Assembly: GCA_030280995.1 (NCBI GenBank) | Contig: JASXTE010000015.1 | Span: 28,773,001-28,837,000, forward strand | Direction: 5' to 3' | Length of the DNA: 64,000 bases | Source: Hemileia vastatrix | Taxonomy: Eukaryota > Basidiomycota > Pucciniomycetes > Pucciniales > Zaghouaniaceae | Shown: positions 1-10,011 of the stretch, piece by piece | Position numbering within the stretch: the first letter of the stretch is position 1 | How the letters are laid out: each line of letters opens with the position of its first letter | Program-made: the position numbers and the translations under genes | The notes under the pieces: model-generated | What the model saw: the letters and a program-made list of their open reading frames with translations, nothing else | The model's database searches: none | What the model was told of the DNA's origin: nothing

Positions 1-118
1 TGAATATTCACTATGGTTTAAACACTATTTCAATGCAAAATGCATAAAGTAGCTAAATGCATCATACACATTTAATTTAAATCCATAATATTTCCTCATT
101 TTGGAAGTCATCATATAT

Positions 119-130
119 ATTCATATGAAT
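119..130. repeat. 12-bp perfect palindrome ATTCATATGAAT
   Basis: A self-complementary 12-mer at m119-130, kept in all copies. In AT-rich DNA such palindromes are common and I attach no function to it. It could serve as a sequence landmark. Confidence 0.5.
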
Positions 131-164
131 TAAAAGAAGCAATATTGAATTTGATAGTAAAATT

Positions 165-188
165 CATAATGCATAATGCATAATACAT
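165..188 (+). repeat. Short TGCATAA tandem within the monomer
   Basis: CATAATGCATAATGCATAAT followed by ACAT is about three units of a 7-base TGCATAA-like repeat. Related TGCAT words recur at both ends of the monomer. In copies 11-15 the first unit reads AATAATGC. Confidence 0.6.
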
Positions 189-450
189 TTTGAATATGAA
201 TATTAAGTGCATACATATGCCTAATCAAGTTTGAAACTTGGTTTTATGTGCATAATTTACAGGTGATGAATGATAAATATGATGTGTATATAAAAATGTT
301 GGTTCTTATTGGTACCCACCCAAATAGTCAACTTGATCAAGACACCATGACCAAGAAACAAAACACACAAGGACAGGCGTTCAAGCCACACAAAGGAAGA
401 TATTTTATAGAATAACGCTGGCTTGTCTCCTAAAGAGATTGAACAAGAAG

Positions 451-475
451 GCCAGTGGTTTACAAAACCACCTGT
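451..475 (+). repeat. Short hairpin GTGGTTT-ACA-AAACCAC
   Basis: GTGGTTT at 455-461 and AAACCAC at 465-471 are perfect inverted arms around a 3-base loop. In block II the neighbouring CCTGTC is CCTGGC, so GCCA on the left can also pair with TGGC on the right across one bulged C, giving about 11 pairs. Present in every copy at m455-471. Confidence 0.7.
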
Positions 476-484
476 CACATTAAC

Positions 485-503
485 ACTCCTGCAACAAAGG
501 AGT
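485..503 (+). repeat. Short hairpin ACTCCT-loop-AGGAGT
   Basis: ACTCCT at 485-490 and AGGAGT at 498-503 are 6-base inverted arms around GCAACAA. It lies 13 bases beyond the previous hairpin in every copy. A short stem like this can arise by chance, but the arms are kept in nearly all copies; copy 10 changes only the loop. Confidence 0.5.
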
Positions 504-581
504 AGAAAATAAAAATTAAGTAAAAAAAATTAATACATATAAATATAAAATAGAAAAACATTAATGTGGTTCCCACTGCAC

Positions 582-588
582 TATAAAA
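582..588 (+). promoter_or_regulatory. TATAAAA beside the foldback, possible TATA box
   Basis: CTATAAAA lies directly before the foldback left arm and follows the relatively GC-rich GGTTCCCACTGCAC. It would place a Pol II start about 25-30 bases downstream, inside the hairpin. In a genome this AT-rich a TATA-like string is expected by chance, so this is only a candidate. It is retained in every copy. Confidence 0.15.
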
Positions 589-674
589 CAGGGGGGGCTT
601 GTATGCAAATCTGAAGTGTCTACTGAATCAGAAAAATTCAGTAGATTCTAGGAGTTGCATGCAAGTTCCCTCTT
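589..674 (+). mobile_element. Foldback / MITE-like inverted-repeat element (copy 1)
   Basis: The outer arms are CAGGGGGGGCTTGTATGCAA (589-608) and, on the right, TTGCATGCAAGTTCCCTCTG, the form in most copies (655-674; copy 1 ends CTT). Read inverted they match at 16 of 20 positions, and all four mismatches are transitions, so an RNA form could pair them as G-U. Inside, CTACTGAAT (620-628) and ATTCAGTAG (636-644) form a perfect 9-pair stem around the 7-base loop CAGAAAA. The flanks AAAA and TTTT extend the symmetry. CAGGGG-type ends are seen in some hAT and Tc1/mariner-like short elements, but I find no clear target-site duplication. It could instead be a foldback RNA or a structural hairpin. 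No transposase is present. Confidence 0.5.
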
Positions 675-1406
675 TTTTTTAATACAGTTTTTGAAATTAA
701 ATTTTACAAACATAAAAAAAGGAAAAAAAATTCATCACAAAAACCACATTGTAAAAAAGACTATTTGTACTAGGATTATGCTTCTATTCTATTGACTTGT
801 GTTCAAATGAAAATGTGTTATTTAAAAAATATGATGACCTCTTAATCTTCACAACAATCAACTAAGGATCTGTTTTGAATATATAAATTTTCAACAAAAA
901 CAACAAAATCCTTATGATGTATTTGATTCTCAATGAAATATTTTAGTTTGATGATATACTTCCAAATTTCAATTATTCCATGTTCTCCTTGATGGAAATT
1001 TTTATATCATATATTAGAGATTCCCAAATCATTCTTTTTCAATTTTGTCCACTGACATACTCTTCTTTCATAGGTATTGTTTGATAATTTCTTTGATTTA
1101 TAATGATTATAATCTCCATTTGCTTATTTACTGTAATTTTATATTGAATATTTTCACCATCTGGACTTTCAAAATCTGGAAAAGTCTTTTTTGTGATGTT
1201 TGGGCCTGTTTGATGATGTCTAATGAGGCATCTTTATATTGATTATTTGTTTTTTTTGTTTCCTGGACTGAATATTAAACTACTGGGTATGTACCTACCA
1301 CCATTAGATACTCCTGGCTTTTCTCTACATTTCATGTCTTGATGAAAATTTCAGTATTCTAAGTTTTAAGCTCTCTTTGGTCATTTTTCATGCTTCACTA
1401 TAACCG

Positions 1407-1418
1407 TTTTTTTTTTTT
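1407..1418 (+). repeat. Variable poly-T run
   Basis: After ATAACCG the number of T varies between copies: 12 in copies 1, 2, 11 and 12, 11 in many, 10 in copies 7, 18, 33 and 36, and 9 in copy 16. Together with the T run after GATTATTTG (m1249) and the A run near m722 it accounts for much of the monomer length difference. Confidence 0.8.
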
Positions 1419-1570
1419 GGTTTTTTGTATTTTGTGGGCTAGGATTAAGCATTAGTGTCATCTACTTAGTGCCATTTTGATAATCCTCATTTGGATCTAT
1501 ATTTTATGTTGTGATGGGTTTTTAGCTTATTTAAATGACAACTTGATAATTGAATATTAATTTTTACCCT

Positions 1571-1669
1571 AAAATGCATGATGCATAATACATATGAACT
1601 ACCTATCAAACATTAAAGCTATGTGAATACATATGATTGATGAAGTTTGATCATTTTTATGTGCATCAT
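1571..1669 (+). repeat. Internal diverged duplication, unit A (end of copy 1)
   Basis: Runs from AAAATGCATGATGCATAATAC to TTTTATGTGCATCAT. It shares an ordered series of words with unit B about 255 bases further on: AAAAT-CAT-ATGCATAATACAT, AT-AA-G, ACATATG, AAGTTTGA and TTTTATGTGCAT. The spacing between the words is similar. This suggests the ancestral monomer grew by duplication of a segment of about 100 bases. Confidence 0.5.
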
Positions 1670-3336
1670 GAATATTCACTATGGTTTAAATACTATTTCA
1701 ATGCAAAATGCATAAAGTAGCTAAATGCATCATACACATTTAATTTAAATCCATAATATTTCCTCATTTTGGAAGTCATCATATATATTCATATGAATTA
1801 AAAGAAGCAATATTGAATTTGATAGTAAAATTCATAATGCATAATGCATAATACATTTTGAATATGAATATTAAGTGCATACATATGCCTAATCAAGTTT
1901 GAAATTTGGTTTTATGTGCATAATTTACAGGTGATGAATGATAAATATGATGTGTATATAAAAATGTTGGTTCTTATTGGTACCCACCCAAATAGTCAAC
2001 TTGGTCAAGACACCATGACCAAAAACAAAACACACCAGGACAGGCGTTCAAGCCACACAAAGGAAGATATTTCATAGAATAACGCTGGCTTGTCTCCTAA
2101 AGAGATTGAACAAGAAGGCCAGTGGTTTACAAAACCACCTGTCACATTAACACTCCTGCAACAAAGGAGTACTAAATAAAAATTAAGTAAAATAAAATTA
2201 ATACATATAAATATAAAAAAGAAAAACATTAATGTGGTTCCCACTGCACTATAAAACAGGGGGGGCTTGTATGCAAATATGAAGTGTCTACTGAATCAGA
2301 AAAATTCAGTAGGTTCAGGGAGTTGCATGCAAGTTCCCTCTGTTTTTTAATACAGTTTTTGTAATTAAATTTTACAAACATAAAAAAAGGAAAAAAAATT
2401 CATCACAAAAACCACATTGTAAAAAAGACTATTTGTACTAGGATTATGCTTCTATTCTATTGACTTGTGTTCAAATGAAAATGTGTTATTTAAAAAATAT
2501 GATGACCTCTTAATCTTCACAACAATCAACTAAGGATCTGTTTTGAATATATAAATTTTCAACAAAAACAACAAAATCCTTATGATGTATTTGATTCTCA
2601 ATGAAATATTTTAGTTTGATGATATACTTCCAAATTTCAATTATTCCATGTTCTCCTTGATGGAAATTTTTATATCATATATTAGAGATTCCCAAATCAT
2701 TATTTTTCAATTTTGTCAACTGACATACTCTTCTTTCATAGGTATTGTTTGATAATTTCTTTGATTTATAATGATTATAATCTCCATTTGCTTATTTACT
2801 GTAATTTTATATTGAATATTTTCACCATCTGGACTTTCAAAATCTGGAAAAGTCTTTTTTGTGATGTTTGGGCCTGTTTGATGATTTCTGATGAGGCATC
2901 TTTATATTGATTATTTGTTTTTTTTGTTTCCTGGACTGAATATCAAACTACTGGGTTTGTACCTACCACCATTAGATACTCCTGGCTTTTCTCTACATTT
3001 CATGTCTTGATGAAAATTTCAGTATTCTAAGTTTTAAGCTCTCTTTGGTCATTTTTCATGCTTCACTATAACCGTTTTTTTTTTTTGGTTTTTTGTATTT
3101 TGTGGGCTAGGATTAAGCATTAGTGTCATCTACTTAGTGCCATTTTGATAATCCTCATTTGGATCTATATTTTATGTTGTGATGGTTTTTTAGCTTATTT
3201 AAATGACAACTTGATAATTGAATATTAATTTTTACCCTAAAATGCATGATGCATAATACATATGAACTACCTATCAAACATTAAAGCTATGTGAAAACAT
3301 ATGATTGATGAAGTTTGATCATTTTTATGTGCATCA
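1669..3336 (+). repeat. Satellite monomer copy 2 (type I, 16/18-like left half)
   Basis: The left half resembles copies 16 and 18: GAAATTTGG, CTTGGTCAAG, the shortened CCAAAAACAAAAC, GTAAAATAAAATT and GTAGGTTCAGGG. The right half (GATTTCTGATGAGG, GTGAAAACATATG) resembles copy 3. It is therefore a likely recombinant monomer. CACACCAGG and GGAGTACTAA are private. Confidence 0.97.
1827..1924 (+). repeat. Internal diverged duplication, unit B (start of copy 2)
   Basis: Runs from AAAATTCATAATGCATAATG to TTTTATGTGCATAAT, just before the TTTACAG that opens the exon-like segment. It aligns in order with unit A but is clearly diverged, so the duplication is much older than the spread of the 1.67 kb monomer. 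Confidence 0.5.
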
Positions 3337-5005
3337 TGAATATTCACTATGGTTTAAACACTATTTCAATGCAAAATGCATAAAGTAGCTAAATGCATCA
3401 TACACATTTAATTTAAATCCATAATATTTCCTCATTTTGGAAGTCATCATATATATTCATATGAATTAAAAGAAGCAATATTGAATTTGATAGTAAAATT
3501 CATAATGCATAATGCATAATACATTTTGAATATGAATATTAAGTGCATACATATGCCTAATCAAGTTTGAAACTTGGTTTTATGTGCATAATTTACAGGT
3601 GATGAATGATAAATATGATGTGTATATAAAAATGTTGGTTCTTATTGGTACCCACCCAAATAGTCAACTTGATCAAGACACCATGACCAAGAAACAAAAC
3701 ACACAAGGACAGGCGTTCAAGCCACACAAAGGAAGATATTTTATAGAATAACGCTGGCTTGTCTCCTAAAGAGATTGAACAAGAAGGCCAGTGGTTTACA
3801 AAACCACCTGTCACATTAACACTCCTGCAACAAAGGAGTAGAAAATAAAAATTAAGTAAAAAAAATTAATACATATAAATATAAAAAAGAAAAACATTAA
3901 TGTGGTTCCCACTGCACTATAAAACAGGGGGGGCTTGTATGCAAATCTGAAGTGTCTACTGAATCAGAAAAATTCAGTAGATTCTAGGAGTTGCATGCAA
4001 GTTCCCTCTGTTTTTTAATACAGTTTTTGAAATTAAATTTTACAAACATAAAAAAAGGAAAAAAAAATTCATCACAAAAACCACATTGTAAAAAAGACTA
4101 TTTGTACTAGGATTATGCTTCTATTCTATTGACTTGTGTTCAAATGAAAATGTGTTATTTAAAAAATATGATGACCTCTTAATCTTCACAACAATCAACT
4201 AAGGATCTGTTTTGAATATATAAATTTTCAACAAAAACAACAAAATCCTTATGATGTATTTGATTCTCAATGAAATATTTTAGTTTGATGATATACTTCC
4301 AAATTTCAATTATTCCATGTTCTCCTTGATGGAAATTTTTATATCATATATTAGAGATTCCCAAATCATTATTTTTCAATTTTGTCAACTGACATACTCT
4401 TCTTTCATAGGTATTGTTTGATAATTTCTTTGATTTATAATGATTATAATCTCCATTTGCTTATTTACTGTAATTTTATATTGAATATTTTCACCATCTG
4501 GACTTTCAAAATCTGGAAAAGTCTTTTTTGTGATGTTTGGGCCTGTTTGATGATTTCTGATGAGGCATCTTTATATTGATTATTTGTTTTTTTTGTTTCC
4601 TGGACTGAATATCAAACTACTGGGTTTGTACCTACCACCATTAGATACTCCTGGCTTTTCTCTACATTTCATGTCTTGATGAAAATTTCAGTATTCTAAG
4701 TTTTAAGCTCTCTTTGGTCATTTTTCATGCTTCACTATAACCGTTTTTTTTTTTTGGTTTTTTGTATTTTGTGGGCTAGGATTAAGCATTAGTGTCATCT
4801 ACTTAGTGCCATTTTGATAATCCTCATTTGGATCTATATTTTATGTTGTGATGGTTTTTTAGCTTATTTAAATGACAACTTGATAATTGAATATTAATTT
4901 TTACCCTAAAATGCATGATGCATAATACATATGAACTACCTATCAAACATTAAAGCTATGTGAAAACATATGATTGATGAAGTTTGATCATTTTTATGTG
5001 CATCA
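3337..5005 (+). repeat. Satellite monomer copy 3 (type I)
   Basis: Shares GTTTAAACAC with copies 1, 4 and 9, and GTGAAAACATATG near its right end only with copy 2. It has one extra A in the A-run before TTCATCAC. It is nearly identical to copy 4 over its left two thirds. Confidence 0.97.
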
Positions 5006-6674
5006 TGAATATTCACTATGGTTTAAACACTATTTCAATGCAAAATGCATAAAGTAGCTAAATGCATCATACACATTTAATTTAAATCCATAATATTTCC
5101 TCATTTTGGAAGTCATCATATATATTCATATGAATTAAAAGAAGCAATATTGAATTTGATAGTAAAATTCATAATGCATAATGCATAATACATTTTGAAT
5201 ATGAATATTAAGTGCATACATATGCCTAATCAAGTTTGAAACTTGGTTTTATGTGCATAATTTACAGGTGATGAATGATAAATATGATGTGTATATAAAA
5301 ATGTTGGTTCTTATTGGTACCCACCCAAATAGTCAACTTGATCAAGACACCATGACCAAGAAACAAAACACACAAGGACAGGCGTTCAAGCCACACAAAG
5401 GAAGATATTTTATAGAATAACGCTGGCTTGTCTCCTAAAGAGATTGAACAAGAAGGCCAGTGGTTTACAAAACCACCTGTCACATTAACACTCCTGCAAC
5501 AAAGGAGTAGAAAATAAAAATTAAGTAAAAAAAATTAATACATATAAATATAAAAAAGAAAAACATTAATGTGGTTCCCACTGCACTATAAAACAGGGGG
5601 GGCTTGTATGCAAATCTGAAGTGTCTACTGAATCAGAAAAATTCAGTAGATTCTAGGAGTTGCATGCAAGTTCCCTCTGTTTTTTAATACAGTTTTTGAA
5701 ATTAAATTTTACAAACATAAAAAAAGGAAAAAAAAATTCATCACAAAAACCACATTGTAAAAAAGACTATTTGTACTAGGATTATGCTTCTATTCTATTG
5801 ACTTGTGTTCAAATGAAAATGTGTTATTTAAAAAATATGATGACCTCTTAATCTTCACAACAATCAACTAAGGATCTGTTTTGAATATATAAATTTTCAA
5901 CAAAAACAACAAAATCCTTATGATGTATTTGATTCTCAATGAAATATTTTAGTTTGATGATATACTTCCAAATTTCAATTATTCCATGTTCTCCTTGATG
6001 GAAATTTTTATATCATATATTAGAGATTCCCAAATCATTATTTTTCAATTTTGTCAACTGACATACTCTTCTTTCATAGGTATTGTTTGATAATTTCTTT
6101 GATTTATAATGATTATAATCTCCATTTGCTTATTTACTGTAATTTTATATTGAATATTTTTACCATCTGGACTTTCAAAATCTGGAAAAGTCTTTTTTGT
6201 GATGTTTGGGCCTGTTTGATGATTTCTGATGAGGCATCTTTATATTGATTATTTGTTTTTTTTGTTTCCTGGACTGAATATCAAACTACTGGGTTTGTAC
6301 CTACCACCATTAGATACTCCTGGCTTTTCTCTACATTTCATGTCTTGATGAAAATTTCAGTATTCTAAGTTTTAAGGGCTCTTTTGGTCATTTTTCATGC
6401 TTCACTATAACCGTTTTTTTTTTTGGTTTTTTGTATTTTGTGGGCTAGGATTAAGCATTAGTGTCATCTACTTAGTGCCATTTTGATAATCCTCATTTGG
6501 ATCTATATTTTATGTTGTGATGGTTTTTTAGCTTATTTAAATGACAACTTGATAATTGAATATTAATTTTTACCCTAAAATGCATGATGCATAATACATA
6601 TGAACTACCTATCAAACATTAAAGCTATGTGAATACATATGATTGATGAAGTTTGATCATTTTTATGTGCATCA
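5006..6674 (+). repeat. Satellite monomer copy 4 (type I)
   Basis: The left two thirds match copy 3. The right part carries TTTTTACCATCTGG (shared with copies 5, 7 and 9) and AAGGGCTCTTTTGG in place of the AAGCTCTCTTTGG of copies 1-3 and 9. This is the first copy from the left with the GGGCTCTT state. Confidence 0.97.
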
Positions 6675-8342
6675 TGAATATTCACTATGGTTTAAATACT
6701 ATTTCAATGCAAAATGCATAAAGTAGCTAAATGCATCATACACATTTAATTTAAATCCATAATATTTCCTCATTTTGGAAGTCATCATATATATTCATAT
6801 GAATTAAAAGAATAAATATTGATATTTTATAGTAAAATTCATAATGCATAATGCATAATACATTTTGAATATGAATATTAAGTGCATACATATGCCTAAT
6901 CAAGTTTGAAACTTGGTTTTATGTGCATAATTTACAGGTGATGAATGATAAATATGATGTGTATATAAAAATGTTGGTTCTTATTGGTACCCACCCAAAT
7001 AGTCAACTTGATCAAGACACCATGACCAAGAAACAAAACACACAAGGACAGGCGTTCAAGCCACACAAAGGAAGATATTTTATAGAATAACGCTGGCTTG
7101 TCTCCTAAAGAGATTGAACAAGAAGGCCAGTGGTTTACAAAACCACCTGTCACATTAACACTCCTGCAACAAAGGAGTAGAAAATAAAAATTAAGTAAAA
7201 AAAATTAATACATATAAATATAAAAAAGAAAAACATTAATGTGGTTCCCACTGCACTATAAAACAGGGGGGGCTTGTATGCAAATCTGAAGTGTCTACTG
7301 AATCAGAAAAATTCAGTAGATTCTAGGAGTTGCATGCAAGTTCCCTCTGTTTTTTAATACAGTTTTTGAAATTAAATTTTACAAACATAAAAAAAGGAAA
7401 AAAAAATTCATCACAAAAACCACATTGTAAAAAAGACTATTTGTACTAGGATTATGCTTCTATTCTATTGACTTGTGTTCAAATGAAAATGTGTTATTTA
7501 AAAAATATGATGACCTCTTAATCTTCACAACAATCAACTAAGGATCTGTTTTGAATATATAAATTTTCAACAAAAACAACAAAATCCTTATGATGTATTT
7601 GATTCTCAATGAAATATTTTAGTTTGATGATATACTTCCAAATTTCAATTATTCCATGTTCTCCTTGATGGAAATTTTTATATCATATATTAGAGATTCC
7701 CAAATCATTATTTTTCAATTTTGTCAACTGACATACTCTTCTTTCATAGGTATTGTTTGATAATTTCTTTGATTTATAATGATTATAATCTCCATTTGCT
7801 TATTTACTGTAATTTTATATTGAATATTTTTACCATCTGGACTTTCAAAATCTGGAAAAGTCTTTTTTGTGATGTTTGGGCCTGTTTGATGATTTCTGAT
7901 GAGGCATCTTTATATTGATTATTTTTTTTTTGTTTCCTGGACTGAATATCAAACTACTGGGTTTGTACCTACCACCATTAGATACTCCTGGCTTTTCTCT
8001 ACATTTCATGTCTTGATGAAAATTTCAGTATTCTAAGTTTTAAGGGCTCTTTTGGTCATTTTTCATGCTTCACTATAACCGTTTTTTTTTTTGGTTTTTT
8101 GTATTTTGTGGGCTAGGATTAAGCATTAGTGTCATCTACTTAGTGCCATTTTGATAATCCTCATTTGGATCTATATTTTATGTTGTGATGGTTTTTTAGC
8201 TTATTTAAATGACAACTTGATAATTGAATATTCATTTTTACCCTAAAATTCATGATGCATAATACATATGAACTACCTATCAAACATTAAAGCTATGTGA
8301 ATACATATGATTGATGAAGTTTGATCATTTTTATGTGCATCA
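6675..8342 (+). repeat. Satellite monomer copy 5 (type I with type II-like patch)
   Basis: Carries AATAAATATT and TTTTATAG at 6811-6831, otherwise a block II state, in a type I background. The right half matches copy 7: the G in GATTATTTG is lost, leaving a longer T run, and TATTCATTTTTA and AAAATTCATG are present. Confidence 0.97.
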
Positions 8343-10011
8343 TGAATATTCACTATGGTTTAAATACTATTTCAATGCAAAATGCATAAAGTAGCTAAAT
8401 GCATCATACACATTTAATTTAAATCCATAATATTTCCTCATTTTGGAAGTCATCATATATATTCATATGAATTAAAAGAAGCAATATTGAATTTGATATT
8501 AAAATTCATAATGCATAATGCATAATACATTTTGAATATGAATATTAAGTGCATACATATGCCTAATCAAGTTTGAAACTTGGTTTTATGTGCATAATTT
8601 ACAGGTGATGAATGATAAATATGATGTGTATATAAAAATGTTGGTTCTTATTGGTACCCACCCAAATAGTCAACTTGATCAAGACACCATGACCAAGAAA
8701 CAAAACACACAAGGACAGGCGTTCAAGCCACACAAAGGAAGATATTTTATAGAATAACGCTGGCTTGTCTCCTAAAGAGATTGAACAAGAAGGCCAGTGG
8801 TTTACAAAACCACCTGTCACATTAACACTCCTGCAACAAAGGAGTAGAAAATAAAAATTAAGTAAAAAAAATTAATACATATAAATATAAAAAAGAAAAA
8901 CATTAATGTGGTTCCCACTGCACTATAAAACAGGGGGGGCTTGTATGCAAATCTGAAGTGTCTACTGAATCAGAAAAATTCAGTAGATTCTAGGAGTTGC
9001 ATGCAAGTTCCCTCTGTTTTTTAATACAGTTTTTGAAATTAAATTTTACAAACATAAAAAAAGGAAAAAAAAATTCATCACAAAAACCACATTGTAAAAA
9101 AGACTATTTGTACTAGGATTATGCTTCTATTCTATTGACTTGTGTTCAAATGAAAATGTGTTATTTAAAAAATATGATGACCTCTTAATCTTCACAACAA
9201 TCAACTAAGGATCTGTTTTGAATATATAAATTTTCAACAAAAACAACAAAATCCTTATGATGTATTTGATTCTCAATGAAATATTTTAGTTTGATGATAT
9301 ACTTCCAAATTTCAATTATTCCATGTTCTCCTTGATGGAAATTTTTATATCATATATTAGAGATTCCCAAATCATTATTTTTCAATTTTGTCAACTGACA
9401 TACTCTTCTTTCATAGGTATTGTTTGATAATTTCTTTGATTTATAATGATTATAATCTCCATTTGCTTATTTACTGTAATTTTATATTGAATATTTTCAC
9501 CATCTGGACTTTCAAAATCTGGAAAAGTCTTTTTTGTGATGTTTGGGCCTGTTTGATGATTTCTGATGAGGCATCTTTATATTGATTATTTGTTTTTTTT
9601 GTTTCCTGGACTGAATATCAAACTACTGGGTTTGTACCTACCACCATTAGATACTCCTGGCTTTTCTCTACATTTCATGTCTTGATGAAAATTTCAGTAT
9701 TCTAAGTTTTAAGGGCTCTTTTGGTCATTTTTCATGCTTCACTATAACCGTTTTTTTTTTTGGTTTTTTGTATTTTGTGGGCTAGGATTAAGCATTAGTG
9801 TCATCTACTTAGTGCCATTTTGATAATCCTCATTTGGATCTATATTTTATGTTGTGATGGTTTTTTAGCTTATTTAAATGACAACTTGATAATTGAATAT
9901 TAATTTTTACCCTAAAATGCATGATGCATAATACATATGAACTACCTATCAAACATTAAAGCTATGTGAATACATATGATTGATGAAGTTTGATCATTTT
10001 TATGTGCATCA
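8343..10011 (+). repeat. Satellite monomer copy 6 (type I)
   Basis: Ordinary type I copy between the paired copies 5 and 7. GATATTAAAATTC near m154 (GATAGTAAAATTC elsewhere) is private. It keeps TTTTCACCATC, unlike both neighbours. Confidence 0.97.

Larger units (their letters stand above)
261..512 (+). pseudogene. Exon-like degraded segment (type I form, copy 1)
   Basis: This is the most GC-rich part of the monomer. It begins after TTTACAG, which looks like a 3' splice site. Two frames read like one protein piece broken by a one-base shift. From ATG at 266 the frame gives MNDKYDVYIKMLVLIGTHP and then, from about residue 30, a KQNTQGQAFKPHKGRYFIE stretch, stopping at TAA 413-415. The next frame (411-512) gives AGLSPKEIEQEGQWFTKPP followed by VTLTLLQQRSRK and a stop. 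I do not recognise the family. The opposite strand is also open for 73 codons from an ATG (478 down to 257), so the direction is not certain. Every copy is interrupted and copies vary at amino-acid-changing sites, so I infer a non-functional fragment captured by the ancestral monomer. It recurs in each copy at m261-512. Confidence 0.3.
1..1668 (+). repeat. Satellite monomer copy 1 (type I)
   Basis: Used as the reference for m positions. It has GTTTAAACAC near m16. Private or rare states include TAGAAAAAC at m551, CTCTTTTTTTT at the right foot of the foldback (shared only with copy 10), GTCCACTG at m1048, and GGGTATG at m1286, which is otherwise a block II state. Confidence 0.97.

Noticed and set aside
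119..130. Palindrome ATTCATATGAAT as an operator or protein-binding site
   Set aside because: Perfect in all copies, but such palindromes are expected in AT-rich DNA and nothing nearby suggests regulation.
257..478. Reverse-strand ATG frame of 73 codons in most block I monomers
   Set aside because: It is antisense to the exon-like segment, is stopped in block II by the CTCCTTAAG change, and has no recognisable domain. The 79-codon version in copies 2, 16 and 18 comes from an indel and extends into low-complexity F-rich sequence.
1063..1075. CTTTCATAGG as a second splice acceptor opening an exon
   Set aside because: What follows is AT-rich with stops in the other frames, and has none of the compositional shift seen at m261.
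1045..1242. Open frame of 65 codons (105 in block II) recurring in most monomers
   Set aside because: It begins at TTG rather than ATG, codes a low-complexity hydrophobic string from AT-rich DNA, and is cut to 65 codons in block I by a TGA. It has no recognisable domain. Its recurrence only reflects the tandem repeat.
1566..1574. ACCCTAAAA resembling the plant telomere unit CCCTAAA
   Set aside because: It occurs once per monomer and is not tandem, so it is a chance match.
1..1668. CENP-B box
   Set aside because: The core needs TTCG and CGGG. The standard monomer has only three CpG sites, none in that context.
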